From: Piscinibacter sp.
GTDB taxonomy: Bacteria; Pseudomonadota; Gammaproteobacteria; Burkholderiales; Burkholderiaceae_C
Reading direction: 5' to 3'
NCBI GenBank assembly: GCA_016706565.1
Contig: JADJJI010000012.1
Coordinates: 62,001 to 126,000, forward strand
Length of the DNA: 64,000 bases
Shown: in pieces, positions 8,383 through 17,164 of the stretch
Position numbering within the stretch: position 1 is the first letter of the stretch
Layout: every line of letters begins with the position of its first letter
Notes under the pieces: model-generated
Database searches by the model: none
What the model was told of the DNA's origin: nothing
What the model saw: only the letters and a program-made list of their open reading frames with translations
Translations under genes and position numbers: made by a program

Positions 8383-9612
8383 TCAGATCGTGGCCAGCGC
8401 GTCCGCCACGGCGCGCACGCGTGCCTCGCGCACCGCCTCGCCGATCGCCGGCCCCGCCAGCCCGCGTGCCGCGGCGGCCTCGGCCACCGGCGCGGTGTCC
8501 ACCGACAAGGCTGCGCGCAGCGCGGCGGCCAGGCGAGGGCGCTGAGGGTAGGGCTCGTCTTCCTTGCCGGCGCGGCCGCGCGCATCGCACTCGCAGGCCA
8601 GCAGTGCTTCCTCGAATCGCTCCGCCCGGCGCAGCGCGTCGCAGCGCTCCAGCAGGCGCAGCACGGCGGCGGCGTTCAGCTCCGCGCTGCGGTGCACGTT
8701 GCCATGCTCGCGTGCCACCACCTCGGCCAGCTCGCGGCACTCGGTGGGCACCTTCCAACGATCGCACAGCGCGCGCACCAGCTTCTCGCTGCGCACCTCG
8801 TGGCCGATGTGGCGCGGCAGCACGTCGGCCGGCGTCGTGCCCTTGCCCAGGTCGTGGCCGAGGCAGGCGAAGCGCACCGGCAGGCTGCCGCCCAGGCGCG
8901 CCGACATGTCCAGCACCATCATCAGGTGCACGCCGGTGTCGACCTCCGGGTGGTACTCGGGCCGCTGCGGCACGCCCCACAGGCGATCGACCTCGGGCAG
9001 CAGCCGCGCCAGCGCGCCGCATTCGCGCAGCACCTCGAACATGCGGCTCGGCCGTGCCTCCATCAGCCCGCGCGAGAGCTCCTGCCAGACGCGCTCGGCC
9101 ACCAGCGCATCGACCTCGCCGGCGCCGACCATCTCGCGCATCAGCTGCATCGTCTGCGGCGCGATCGAGAAGTCGTGGAAGCGGGCCGCGAAACGCGCCA
9201 GCCGCAGGATGCGCACCGGGTCCTCGGCGAAGGCGGGCGACACATGGCGCAGCACGCGCCCGGCGAGGTCGCGCTGGCCGCCATGCGGGTCGACCAGCGT
9301 GCCGTCTTCCTCGCGCGCCATGGCGTTGATGGTGAGGTCGCGGCGCGCCAGATCGTCCTCGAGGGTGACCTCGGGCGCGGCGTGGAAGGCGAAGCCGTGG
9401 TAACCCGGCGCCGTCTTGCGCTCGGTGCGCGCCAGCGCGTATTCCTCGTGGGTCCGCGGGTGCAGGAAGACCGGGAAGTCGCGGCCCACCGGCACGAAGC
9501 CCGCGTCGAGCATCTCGATGGGCGTGGCGCCCACCACCACCCAGTCGCGATCGCCCGCGGGGCGGCCGAGCAACTCGTCGCGCACCGCGCCGCCGACCAG
9601 GTACACCTTCAT
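8383..9612 (-). CDS. cca: CCA-adding tRNA nucleotidyltransferase with HD domain
   Basis: Adds or repairs the 3'-CCA of tRNAs. The N-terminal pol-beta superfamily domain has GGAVRD (residues 7-12) and the metal-binding pair in GDRDW (about 20-24). [10 protein letters not shown] and [12 protein letters not shown] are class II CCA-enzyme motifs. A C-terminal HD domain is seen as [12 protein letters not shown] with a second His-rich part (REHGNVHR), giving the multifunctional form with 2',3'-cyclic phosphodiesterase/phosphatase activity known from E. coli. Length 409 is typical. The start [12 protein letters not shown] is the family start. The transcript seems to stand alone. Confidence 0.96.
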   Translation of the reverse strand: MKVYLVGGAVRDELLGRPAGDRDWVVVGATPIEMLDAGFVPVGRDFPVFLHPRTHEEYALARTERKTAPGYHGFAFHAAPEVTLEDDLARRDLTINAMAREEDGTLVDPHGGQRDLAGRVLRHVSPAFAEDPVRILRLARFAARFHDFSIAPQTMQLMREMVGAGEVDALVAERVWQELSRGLMEARPSRMFEVLRECGALARLLPEVDRLWGVPQRPEYHPEVDTGVHLMMVLDMSARLGGSLPVRFACLGHDLGKGTTPADVLPRHIGHEVRSEKLVRALCDRWKVPTECRELAEVVAREHGNVHRSAELNAAAVLRLLERCDALRRAERFEEALLACECDARGRAGKEDEPYPQRPRLAAALRAALSVDTAPVAEAAAARGLAGPAIGEAVREARVRAVADALATI

Positions 9613-9655
9613 GCGGCGGGAGTGTATGCGCGGCCGCCTCGCCGCCGTGCCACGC

Positions 9656-10336
9656 TCAGCGGTGCTGGCGGTAGGGTTCCTCGAAGTCGAGGAAGTCCTG
9701 TTCGGCCAGCGCGTCCTTCACCCAGGCTGCCACGCCGGGCAGGGCCTGCACACTCGCCATGTAGGCGGCGATCCCGGCGGGCACCGGCACGCCGTAGGTG
9801 ACCAGGCGCATGACCACCGGCGCGAAGTAGGCGTCGGCGATGCTGAAGTCGCCGAACAGCAGCGGCCCGCCATGCTCGCCGAGCAGCTCGCTCCACATCT
9901 GCACGATGCGCGCGAGATCGCTGCGCACGCCGGCCTGCTCGGCGAGCACCTTGGCGCCGATCTCGGGCAGGCGGGCCTCGACGTTCATCGGGAAGTGGCT
10001 GCGCAACGCGCCGAAGCCGGCGTGCATCTCGGCGCAGACGCTGCGAGCGCGCGCCCTCGCGCGGCGGTCGGCCGGCCACAGCTGCTTGTCGGGGAAGCGC
10101 TCGGCCAGGTACTCCGCGATGGCCAGCGTGTCCCACACCGCGAAGCCTTCGTCCACCAGCACCGGCACGCGGCCGGCCGGGGTGTGGCGGGCGAGCTCGG
10201 TCTTGAAGGCCGATTCGGGCGTGAAGGCGTCGAAGCGAAGCATCACCTCCTCGAACGCAATGCCGGCCTGCGTGAGCAGCACCCAGGGGCGCATGGACCA
10301 CGAGGAGTAGTTCTTGTTGCCGATGTAGAGCTTCAT
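9656..10336 (-). CDS. Glutathione S-transferase family protein
   Basis: A 226-residue cytoplasmic GST. The thioredoxin-fold N-terminal domain starts [18 protein letters not shown]; the Ser in the SSWS turn is the usual catalytic position. RVPVLVDEG (cis-Pro strand) and the helix [14 protein letters not shown] follow, then an all-helical C-terminal domain with [14 protein letters not shown]. This pattern is that of the maleylacetoacetate-isomerase/stringent-starvation-like GSTs of proteobacteria, but no substrate can be assigned. The start chosen is the Met of MKLYIG; the ten residues upstream are not conserved in the family. It follows cca in orientation with the NDUFA9-like gene upstream on the same strand. 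Confidence 0.88.
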   Translation of the reverse strand: MKLYIGNKNYSSWSMRPWVLLTQAGIAFEEVMLRFDAFTPESAFKTELARHTPAGRVPVLVDEGFAVWDTLAIAEYLAERFPDKQLWPADRRARARARSVCAEMHAGFGALRSHFPMNVEARLPEIGAKVLAEQAGVRSDLARIVQMWSELLGEHGGPLLFGDFSIADAYFAPVVMRLVTYGVPVPAGIAAYMASVQALPGVAAWVKDALAEQDFLDFEEPYRQHR

Positions 10337-10441
10337 GGCTGTCCCTGCGATTTCTGGGAGCGCCATGCTAGCCGGCGCAAACAGGGCGCTGGGTGATCAA
10401 TGCGCATCGCCACGATGCGCGCGGCGCATGGCTTCGGCGGC

Positions 10442-11401
10442 TCAGCCGCGCCGCGCGCGCGCCCGCCAGGCGTCCATGCGCGCCGGGCCCCGGCCGTGGC
10501 CAAGGTACATCGGCGCGATCGCCGACAGCGCCGTGGCGCGGATGCCCAGGGCGTCCAGCCCCGGCAGTGTGCCGGTGGCGATGTTGGGCACCCGCATCGA
10601 GGCGAGGTTGTCGCGCGACATCAGCGGCTCGCCGGGCAGCATCTCCATGACCCTGGCCTGCAACTGGGCCAGGCCGCCGGGCAGCCCGAACACCGGCCGT
10701 TCGTGGCCGGCCCAGCGGCCCGCCGCCTGCACCAGTTCGCGCAGCGTGTAGACGTCGGGGCCGGTGCATTCGTAGGTCTTGCCGATGGTGGCCGGGTCGT
10801 CGAGGCAGCGCACGATGGCCGCGGCCACGTCGTCCACCCACACCGGCTGGTAGCGCGAGTCGGCGCCCGCCAGCGGCACGAAGGGCGCGAGGCCTTGCAG
10901 CGCGGCGAACATGTTCAGCAGCTTGTCGTGCGCACCGAAGATCACCGACGGGCGCAGCACGGTGAGCTCGAGCCCGGCCGCGGCCAGCGCGGCCTCGCCG
11001 GCGGCCTTGGAGCGCAGGTAGTGGCTGGGCGCGTTGGCGCCGACACCCAGGGCGCTCACGTGCACCAGCCGCTTCACGCCGGCGGCCTGGCAGGCGCGCG
11101 CCAGCCGGGTCGGCAGGTCCACGTGCACATGCCGGAAGCGGCGCTCGTCGCCTTGCAGCACGGCGACCAGGTTGATCACGGCGTCGCGGCCGGCCACCAT
11201 TTGCGCGAGCTGGGCGTCGTCGTGCACGTCGGCCTGCACAGGCTGCAGCGTGGGCAGCATCTGCAGGTCGCGCGCATGCGCGATGTGCCGCGTGGGAACC
11301 ACGATGCTGCCGCCCGCACCGCCCGAGCGCTCCACCAGCTTCTCGCAGACGCTGCGGCCCACGAAGCCGGTGCCGCCCAGTACCAGGATGTCGTCGATCA
11401 T
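10442..11401 (-). CDS. NAD(P)-binding protein, complex I NDUFA9-subunit-like
   Basis: A 319-residue extended/atypical SDR. The Rossmann motif GGTGFVGR is at residues 8-15. HVSALGVGANAPSHYLRSKAAGE contains the YxxxK pair (shown in two parts: HYLRSK), and LRPSVIFG follows. This combination is what annotation pipelines call the complex I NDUFA9 subunit family; in bacteria its role is unknown and it may act as a redox-sensing or quinone-linked NAD(P)H binder. It sits 58 bases downstream of the lytic transglycosylase, same strand, a neighbourhood seen in several Burkholderiales. Start MIDDILVLGG was preferred over an upstream Met. Confidence 0.85.
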   Translation of the reverse strand: MIDDILVLGGTGFVGRSVCEKLVERSGGAGGSIVVPTRHIAHARDLQMLPTLQPVQADVHDDAQLAQMVAGRDAVINLVAVLQGDERRFRHVHVDLPTRLARACQAAGVKRLVHVSALGVGANAPSHYLRSKAAGEAALAAAGLELTVLRPSVIFGAHDKLLNMFAALQGLAPFVPLAGADSRYQPVWVDDVAAAIVRCLDDPATIGKTYECTGPDVYTLRELVQAAGRWAGHERPVFGLPGGLAQLQARVMEMLPGEPLMSRDNLASMRVPNIATGTLPGLDALGIRATALSAIAPMYLGHGRGPARMDAWRARARRG

Positions 11402-11459
11402 CGATGCAGTCTCGTTCCACGCGGGGCGCCCGGGCCTCGCCGGCACGCTCGCGATCGAT

Positions 11460-13448
11460 TCAGGGAAGTTCCTTGTCCGGCGGCGGTGCCGTGTCGTCGC
11501 GCGGCCCGATGGGCCGGCCCAGGCGGGTCTTCAACGACGCCGTCTGGCCGCTGAGCAGGATCGAATAGTAGGTCGCGTTGCTCAGCACCTTCTTGACGTA
11601 GTCGCGGGTTTCGTTGAACGGGATGTTCTCCGCCCAGATCGCCGCTTCCAGCGACGGCCCTTCGCGCCAGCGCCGCGGCCGGCTCGGGCCGGCGTTGTAG
11701 GCCGCCGCGGCCATGGCCTGCGATCCGTCGAAATCGTCGAGCACCATCTTGAGGTAGCTGGTGCCCAGTCGCAGGTTGACGTCGCGGTCGGTGATCAGGT
11801 CGGGCGTGAAATCGAGGCCGATCTTGCGCGCCGTCCAGCGGGCAGTGGCCGGCATGATCTGCATCAGCCCGGAAGCGCCCACGCCGGAGCGCGCGTCCAT
11901 CACGAAGCGCGACTCCTGCCGAATCAGCCCGTACACGTAGGCGGGGTCGAGCCCGATATCCCTGGCGCGCGCCTGTACCTCGGTGCGGAAGGGCATCGGG
12001 AAACGCTGGTCGATGTCGATCTCGCCACGCGTGCGGTCGCTGGTGTTGATGCAGCGGTCCCACACCTCGCGGTCGCAGGCGAGTTGGGCGGCGGCCAGCA
12101 GCTGGCGGTCGTCCATGCCGCGCAGCGAGAAGTTCCATTCGCGCACGCCTTCGTTGCGCAGGCCCAGCGCGATGAGCTGCAGCGCGCGCGTCAGGCCCGG
12201 GTGGTTGCGCGCCGCCTCGATCTCTTCGGCCGTCAGCGGCGCAGGCTTGCCCGGCAGCTCGACGCTCTGCCCAAGGTCTTCGGCGGCGAGCTTGCCGTAG
12301 AAGTGCATGCGCCCGGCGATGCTGGCGAGCAGCTCGCGCGACAGCCCGCGCATGCCTTCGGCATCCTGCGAGTTGCCCGACAGCTTCTGCAGCGCGCGGG
12401 CCTTCCAGTACACCCAGGCCGGGTCGCGCTGCTGCTCCGCACTCATCGCGTTGATGCCCTGCATCACTTGCTGCCAGCGGCCGCGGCCGCCGTCGGCGCG
12501 CAGCGCGGCGCGCACCTTCCAGGCCAGCGTGTCGTCGGGCCAGTCGGGCTCGGCGCCTTCGCGGCTGGCGCGCAGCGCGGCGCGCTGGAAATGTTCAGTC
12601 GCCTCGGGCATCAGCTTCAACGCGGCCTGCTTGCCCACCGCGGCCCAGGCCCAGGCAGCCAGGTCGGGCGGCAGGGCGCGGTCCCAGCGCTCGTTGAGCT
12701 GCAGAACAGCGGCGTCGGGGTCGGTGGAGGCCAGCCGCATCAGGGACAGTGCGGCCAGCTCGGCACCGGGCCGTGTCGAGGCCGAGGCACTCTTGGCGAG
12801 GAAGCGCAGCGGGCTGTCGCTGAGCTCGACCACGCTGGCGGCCGGCCAGGCGCCGATCAGCACGGCGGCCTGGCGCGCCGCCTTCGGCCGGCCAGCATCG
12901 ATCGCAACGCGCACCTTGCGCCACAGATCGGCGTTGCTGAACTTCTTCGCGTCGACCAGCGTGGCGGCCATCAGTGCGCAGCCGTCGTCGGCGTCCTTCT
13001 GGGCGAGCCAGGTGGCCAGCGCCTCGTCGTGCACGTCCTTGCCGGCCTGATGGTCGAGCATCAGCGCATAGCAGCTGACCTCGCGGTCGTCGTTCATGCG
13101 GAATCGCGGGTACTCGACGGCGAAGTTGGCCCAGTCGCGCCGCTTGCCGAGTTCGAGCAGCCAGTCGTTGCGCAAGCGATCTTCGACGTAGGTGGCCGGC
13201 CAGCGCGCGTAGAAGGCGTTCAGTTCGGGCTGCTGGGCCTCGGCCAGCCGGTTGCCGAGCTCGAAGTAGTCGGCCCACATCGCCAGCGGGTGCTGGGCCG
13301 CCATCGCGGCGCTGCGCGCGGCGGCCAGACGGGTGCGGTCCTTCTTGCGCAAGGCCTCGCGGGCCTCGACGATGGCGCTGTCGGCCGGAGCGGCGCAGGC
13401 CGCATGCGGCAGCGTGACGCCCAGGGCCAGCAGGGTCAGACCCAGCAT
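11460..13448 (-). CDS. slt: Soluble lytic murein transglycosylase
   Basis: A 662-residue periplasmic enzyme that cleaves peptidoglycan to 1,6-anhydromuropeptides. A signal peptide covers the first ~20 residues (LTLLALGVTLPHAACAA). A long Arg/Ala-rich helical superhelix (about residues 25-480) precedes the catalytic SLT domain. The catalytic Glu lies in RQESRFVMDARSGVGASG, followed by GLMQIMPATA and AYNAGPSRPRRW, as in Slt70. The start MLGLTLLALG gives a proper signal peptide; the long in-frame extension upstream is not coding. It is divergent from the first cyclo-ligase gene, leaving 83 bases for both promoters. Confidence 0.94.
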   Translation of the reverse strand: MLGLTLLALGVTLPHAACAAPADSAIVEAREALRKKDRTRLAAARSAAMAAQHPLAMWADYFELGNRLAEAQQPELNAFYARWPATYVEDRLRNDWLLELGKRRDWANFAVEYPRFRMNDDREVSCYALMLDHQAGKDVHDEALATWLAQKDADDGCALMAATLVDAKKFSNADLWRKVRVAIDAGRPKAARQAAVLIGAWPAASVVELSDSPLRFLAKSASASTRPGAELAALSLMRLASTDPDAAVLQLNERWDRALPPDLAAWAWAAVGKQAALKLMPEATEHFQRAALRASREGAEPDWPDDTLAWKVRAALRADGGRGRWQQVMQGINAMSAEQQRDPAWVYWKARALQKLSGNSQDAEGMRGLSRELLASIAGRMHFYGKLAAEDLGQSVELPGKPAPLTAEEIEAARNHPGLTRALQLIALGLRNEGVREWNFSLRGMDDRQLLAAAQLACDREVWDRCINTSDRTRGEIDIDQRFPMPFRTEVQARARDIGLDPAYVYGLIRQESRFVMDARSGVGASGLMQIMPATARWTARKIGLDFTPDLITDRDVNLRLGTSYLKMVLDDFDGSQAMAAAAYNAGPSRPRRWREGPSLEAAIWAENIPFNETRDYVKKVLSNATYYSILLSGQTASLKTRLGRPIGPRDDTAPPPDKELP

Positions 13449-13531
13449 GCGCTGCCAAGGGTGGGCGCGGGAGCGCTCATATACTGGTCTGGCCTGTACC
13501 GATTGATTCAACAACGTCGTTCCATTCTGTC

Positions 13532-14098
13532 TTGACCGATTTCGCCACCCGCCGCGCCGAACTGCGCACCCGACTGCGGGCGCAGCGACAGCAGTTTGCG
13601 CTGTCCGAGTCGTTCGACCTTGCTCAGCAGGCCCTGGGCCGCCACCTGATCGCCGTGGTGACCCAGCTCGAACCGCTATGCCTGGGCCTGTACGCATCCA
13701 TACGATCTGAATTTAACGCAGTGGTTGCACTCGGCGCCGACCCAACTTGCGACAAGTTGCCCTGGGCTCTGCCGTACTGCCTGCGCACGCCGCGCGAGAT
13801 GCACTACCGCCAGTGGGACCGCAAGGCGCCGATGGTGCCCGACGAGTGCAACATCGCCTCGGCAGCAGGGCCTTTGGTCGTTCCCGACGTGGTGCTGGTG
13901 CCCTGCGTGGGCCATGCGGCGGGCAACTACCGTCTGGGTTATGGCGGCGGGTACTTCGACCGTTTCCTGGCGGCGCATCCGCATGTCACGACGATCGGCG
14001 TGTCCTGGTCGTTCGCAGCGCTGGGCGAGGCCGACTTCACGCCGCAGCCGCACGACATCCCGCTGACGGTGATGGTCACCGAACTGGGCGTCAGCTAG
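13532..14098 (+). CDS. 5-formyltetrahydrofolate cyclo-ligase paralogue 1
   Basis: A 188-residue enzyme that converts 5-formyl-THF with ATP to 5,10-methenyl-THF, returning the storage folate to use. The C-terminal ATP/folate site reads VLVPCVGHAAGNYRLGYGGG followed by YFDRFL. The N-terminal Arg-rich helix (RAELRTRLRAQR) is typical. Its start appears to be TTG at 13532, since no ATG or GTG fits the family start; this may keep expression low. A second, only distantly similar copy lies at 15812. The last eight bases overlap the stop of the LysR gene on the other strand. Confidence 0.88.
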   Translation: MTDFATRRAELRTRLRAQRQQFALSESFDLAQQALGRHLIAVVTQLEPLCLGLYASIRSEFNAVVALGADPTCDKLPWALPYCLRTPREMHYRQWDRKAPMVPDECNIASAAGPLVVPDVVLVPCVGHAAGNYRLGYGGGYFDRFLAAHPHVTTIGVSWSFAALGEADFTPQPHDIPLTVMVTELGVS

Positions 14099-15056
14099 TT
14101 GCGGCCTCGCCGGTGGCGATGCGCGTGAGCTCGGCCTGCGCCTGCACCCACTCGCAGAATTGCCGCACCTCGGGCCGCGAGCGGCTCGTCGGCGGCGCGA
14201 CCAGCCAGTAGGCGTAGGGGCTGGTGGTGCGTCCGGCCATGCCGAAGGGCTCGACCAGTTCGCCGCGCGCCAGCGCCTCGTAGACCAGTGCCACCCGCGC
14301 CAGCGCCACGCCCTGGCCGGCCAGCGCCGCCTGCACCTGCTGGTAGGTGAAGTTCAGGTACAGCCAGCGGCGCGGCTGCAGCGCCGGCTCGCCCTGCTGC
14401 GCCAGCCAGTGGCGCCAGCTCAGGTACTCGGTGCTGGCCTTGTTGTCGTCCTCCTCGGCCAGCGTGTGTTGGGCCAGGTCGGCCGGCCGGGCCAACGGCG
14501 GGGCCTTGCCATCGCGGATCTGTTCCATGAGCTGGCGGCTCACCGCCGGCGTCAGCGTCTCGCCGAACAGGCGAACCGCGCCGGCTGGCGCCTGCGCAGG
14601 GCTGCAATAGCGCAGCGCGAGGTCGAGCTCGGGGTCGTCCAGATCGGCCAGCGAATCGTGTGCCGAGACGCGGATGTCGATGTCAGGGTGCGCGCGCTGG
14701 AAAGCCTCGATGCGCGGCAGCAGCCAAAGCGAAGCGAACGAGGCGAAGGTGGTCACGCTGACGCGCTGGCGGCTGTGCTTCTCGCGGATCTGCCGCACGC
14801 CGGCATCCAGCCGCGCCAGCCAGGGCTCCACGGTGCGCAGCAGAATCTGTGCGTCCTGCGTCATCTCGACATGGCGCGTGCCGCGCACGAACAGTGGCGT
14901 GCCGAGTTCGTCTTCCAGGCTCTTGATCTGCCGGCTGATAGCCGACTGGGTGACGAAGAGTTCATCGGCCGCGTCGCTGAAGCTCAGCCGGCGAGCCACC
15001 GCCTCGAAAGCGCGCAGGTTGGTCAGCGAGAGCGGGCGGCGGCGTCCGGTATTCAT
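14091..15056 (-). CDS. LysR-family regulator, GcvA-like
   Basis: A 321-residue LysR regulator. The winged helix-turn-helix is at residues about 9-66 (LTNLRAFEAVARRLSFSDAA, then AISRQIKSLE). The PBP2-type effector domain follows, with FASLWLLPRIEAF and DIRVSAHDSLADL typical of the GcvA group that controls glycine cleavage, beta-lactamase and many unrelated genes. The target cannot be read from sequence; the divergent DUF2917 gene is the obvious candidate, with a TAGGA-N6-TCCTA dyad at about 15110-15125 between them. Location between two folate cyclo-ligase genes is suggestive but not proof of a folate link. Confidence 0.9.
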   Translation of the reverse strand: MNTGRRRPLSLTNLRAFEAVARRLSFSDAADELFVTQSAISRQIKSLEDELGTPLFVRGTRHVEMTQDAQILLRTVEPWLARLDAGVRQIREKHSRQRVSVTTFASFASLWLLPRIEAFQRAHPDIDIRVSAHDSLADLDDPELDLALRYCSPAQAPAGAVRLFGETLTPAVSRQLMEQIRDGKAPPLARPADLAQHTLAEEDDNKASTEYLSWRHWLAQQGEPALQPRRWLYLNFTYQQVQAALAGQGVALARVALVYEALARGELVEPFGMAGRTTSPYAYWLVAPPTSRSRPEVRQFCEWVQAQAELTRIATGEAATS

Positions 15057-15147
15057 CTCAAATCCGCATCAATAGAGGTTACCGAAGTCATTGGAGTTTC
15101 CTCGGCTCTAGGACGAAGATCCTACCGTGACTTCCAGGAGATTGATG

Positions 15148-15528
15148 ATGAATTCGCAAGCTCAAGCCGTTCTGTCCCTGGCCCCGGGCCAGGCCCGCCG
15201 CCTCGGTCTCGGGGGCGGCGAACTGACCGTGCTGCGCGGCCGAGTCTGGCTCACGGGCGAGTGCGGCGACGCCGACCAGATCCTTTCACCGGGCCAGTCG
15301 CTGCGCGTGAACGACGCACAGGCGGTGGTCATCGAGGCCTGGGACCGCGGCGAGGGCGCCTCGGTGCGCTGGCAGGCGCGCCGCCCGATGCTTCAGGGCC
15401 TGCCCTTGCGCGGCTTCGCCGGTGCCTTCTTCGCTGCCCTGGTGCGCAGCGCGGCCTCCAGCGCCAGTCGCGCCCAGGGCTGCATCAAGGCCGGCGACTC
15501 CATGGCGTCCTCCGGCGCAGTGAAGTAG
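15148..15528 (+). CDS. DUF2917 protein
   Basis: A 126-residue protein. Residues about 5-65 match DUF2917: LSLAPGQARRL, GGGELTVLRGRVWLTGE, and LSPGQSLRVNDAQAVVIEA, a small cupin-like beta barrel. A good ribosome site (AGGAG at 15136-15140) sits seven bases before the ATG at 15148; the ATG three bases earlier is too close. DUF2917 genes are often divergent from GcvA-type LysR regulators in Burkholderiales, exactly as here. The Ala/Ser-rich C-terminus beyond about residue 75 overlaps 136 bases of the TfoX gene on the other strand, so this tail may be a read-through extension after loss of the original stop. Confidence 0.75.
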   Translation: MNSQAQAVLSLAPGQARRLGLGGGELTVLRGRVWLTGECGDADQILSPGQSLRVNDAQAVVIEAWDRGEGASVRWQARRPMLQGLPLRGFAGAFFAALVRSAASSASRAQGCIKAGDSMASSGAVK

Positions 15529-15764
15529 CCCAGCGTCACGCGCTTGCCCTGGCCGTCGTAGACGAAGGGCTCGCAGCCGGCCGCTTCGAAGCGCGGCCGT
15601 GTCTGCGCATCGGCCTTCAGGTACAGGCGATCGAAGGCGATGATGGCGAGGAACAGGTCGTCGACGTAGAAGCCGTGCCCGCCGAACATGCGCCGCGAGC
15701 GCACGCTGCCCAGCGGCGAGAGCAGTTCCATGCAGTGGGTGACGAACTCGCGGTCGGCGGCCAT
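15393..15764 (-). CDS. TfoX/Sxy N-terminal-domain protein
   Basis: A 123-residue cytoplasmic protein with the TfoX N-terminal fold: FVTHCMELLSPLGSVRSRRM, MFGGHGFYVDDLFLAII, and FDRLYLKAD. A short Lys/Arg/Ala/Pro-rich basic tail follows. TfoX/Sxy regulates competence in gamma-proteobacteria, but stand-alone N-terminal-domain proteins like this are widespread and unassigned. Start MAADREF was chosen to exclude a non-conserved leader. It is divergent from cyclo-ligase paralogue 2 (48 bases) and its 3' end overlaps the DUF2917 gene. Confidence 0.82.
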   Translation of the reverse strand: MAADREFVTHCMELLSPLGSVRSRRMFGGHGFYVDDLFLAIIAFDRLYLKADAQTRPRFEAAGCEPFVYDGQGKRVTLGYFTAPEDAMESPALMQPWARLALEAALRTRAAKKAPAKPRKGRP

Positions 15765-15811
15765 GCGGCAGTCTTGCACAATCGCGTTTTGGCCCGCCAC
15801 CGGACGCACCG

Positions 15812-16393
15812 ATGCTGCCTACCGAACGAGATGCCCTGCGCAAGCGCCTGGTCGCCGCGCGCCAGGCCCTGCCCGACCGCCTGGAGCGCGCCGTGGCGCT
15901 GCAAAGCGTGCTGCGCGTGTGGCTGATCGGCCGCCCGGAGAAGACCATCGGCGCTTACTGGCCGATCAAGGGCGAGTTCGATTGCCTGCCGGCTCTGTAC
16001 CGCTGGACCGAAGGTGCGCCCGAAGGCGTGACGCGGCGCATCGGATTGCCGGTGGCGCACCGCGAGACCGGCTCGCTGCGCTTTCACGTCTGGTACCCGG
16101 GCTGCCCGACCGAGCTCGATGCCTACGACATCCCCAAGCCGAAGGACACCGAGGAGTTCGTCCCCGAACTGCTGGTGGTGCCCTGCCTGGGTTTCGGCCC
16201 GGGCGGCGTGCGCATGGGCTATGGCGGCGGGTTCTTCGACCGCACGCTCAAGTCGATCGAGCCGCGGCCCGTCACGGTGGGGGTGAGCTACAGCCATGGC
16301 TTTCTGCCGTTGCTGTTCCCCACCGATCAGGATTTCGTGCTGGACGCCATGCTCACCGAGGACGGCGTCAGCTGGCAGAAGCCGCTCGTCTGA
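15812..16393 (+). CDS. 5-formyltetrahydrofolate cyclo-ligase paralogue 2
   Basis: A 193-residue member of the same family as the gene at 13532. The N-terminus has LRKRLVAARQALP, the middle shows IGAYWPIKGEFDCLP (substrate-binding region with the key Glu), and the C-terminus has LLVVPCLGFGPGGVRMGYGG then FFDRTL. It differs from paralogue 1 over most of its length, so the two are old duplicates or of separate origin, and one may act on a different substrate. It converges with ompW with a gap of only 21 bases. Confidence 0.9.
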   Translation: MLPTERDALRKRLVAARQALPDRLERAVALQSVLRVWLIGRPEKTIGAYWPIKGEFDCLPALYRWTEGAPEGVTRRIGLPVAHRETGSLRFHVWYPGCPTELDAYDIPKPKDTEEFVPELLVVPCLGFGPGGVRMGYGGGFFDRTLKSIEPRPVTVGVSYSHGFLPLLFPTDQDFVLDAMLTEDGVSWQKPLV

Positions 16394-16414
16394 ACGGCTC
16401 TGCCGAGTTGGACA

Positions 16415-17023
16415 TCAGAAGCGGAAGCCGATGCCCACGCCGATGAGCAGCGGGTCGACCTTGAAGTCGCCGATGTCCGAGCCGCCCGCGCTGACGGTGG
16501 TCTTGATCTGCACCTTCTTCACGTCGACGTTGAAGTAGATGTTCTTCTGGATCTCGTAGTCGAAGCCGGCGCCCACGGCGAGGCCGAAGCTGTTGCGGTC
16601 GATGTCGGCAGCGCCGCCGAGCAGATCCACGCTGGAGAAGCGCGTGTAGTTCAGGCCCGCACCGACGTAGGGCTTGAAGGCGCCCATGTCCGTGAAGTGG
16701 TACTGAAGCGACAGCGTCGGCGGCAGGTGCTTGAGGGTGCCGATCTCGGTGCCGCCGGCCTTCACGGTGTGCTTCTGCGGGTAGGTCAGCACCAGCTCGG
16801 CAGCGATGTTGGGGGTGAAGAAGTACGAGATGTCGACTTCCGGGAAGACCTTGTTATTGACCGTGAGGTCCAGGCCGGTGCCGTCCTTGTTGGCGCTGTC
16901 GAGGTTCAGCGCGTGCACACGCACCATCCACGGCGTGGCTTGAGCGTGGGCGAACATCGGAAGGGCGAGGCCGCCGGCCACGGCAAGGGCGAGGGCGGCG
17001 CGTTGGAAGGTCTTGTGGCTCAT
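16415..17023 (-). CDS. ompW: OmpW-family outer membrane protein
   Basis: A 202-residue outer-membrane beta barrel. The signal peptide ends AHAQ at about residue 28. The mature protein alternates amphipathic strands and shows family blocks: WMVRVHALNLDS, the TPNIAAELVLTYPQKHTV block, LPPTLSLQYHF, FKPYVGAGLNYT, and a C-terminal GIGFRF ending in Phe as needed for BAM assembly. OmpW forms a narrow hydrophobic channel and is often induced by oxygen limitation. A TTGAC-N4-GTCAG dyad near 17154-17167 loosely resembles an FNR site. The 5' leader holds a strong hairpin that covers the Shine-Dalgarno sequence, listed separately. Confidence 0.93.
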   Translation of the reverse strand: MSHKTFQRAALALAVAGGLALPMFAHAQATPWMVRVHALNLDSANKDGTGLDLTVNNKVFPEVDISYFFTPNIAAELVLTYPQKHTVKAGGTEIGTLKHLPPTLSLQYHFTDMGAFKPYVGAGLNYTRFSSVDLLGGAADIDRNSFGLAVGAGFDYEIQKNIYFNVDVKKVQIKTTVSAGGSDIGDFKVDPLLIGVGIGFRF

Positions 17024-17032
17024 GGTGATTTT

Positions 17033-17063
17033 CCTGTCGTGACGAGGCGATTTCCTCGACAGG
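17033..17063 (-). promoter_or_regulatory. Hairpin occluding the ompW ribosome-binding site
   Basis: On the minus strand, CCTGTCGAGG pairs with CCTCG and CGACAGG further along, forming a nearly continuous stem around AAATCG with a TCA bulge. The AGG of CGACAGG is also the Shine-Dalgarno sequence, eight bases before the ompW ATG. The stem therefore hides the ribosome site and could respond to a trans-acting RNA, temperature or ribosome stalling. Confidence 0.5.
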
Positions 17064-17164
17064 AATTTCAGCGCTGCGAGCAGGGTTACTTGTTGCGGTG
17101 CGTCAAGATGCCTGAGGCAGCGTGCGACTGGCGCAACGCCGCGTCGGTGCAGCCCTGACCCAGG

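Noticed and set aside
13449-13531. 6S RNA gene expected next to a cyclo-ligase gene
   Set aside because: The gap is only 83 bases and does not hold the large open-bubble hairpin of about 180 nt.
14160-15926. A 588-codon plus-strand frame over the LysR gene
   Set aside because: Shadow of LysR, DUF2917 and TfoX. No motif and no ribosome site.
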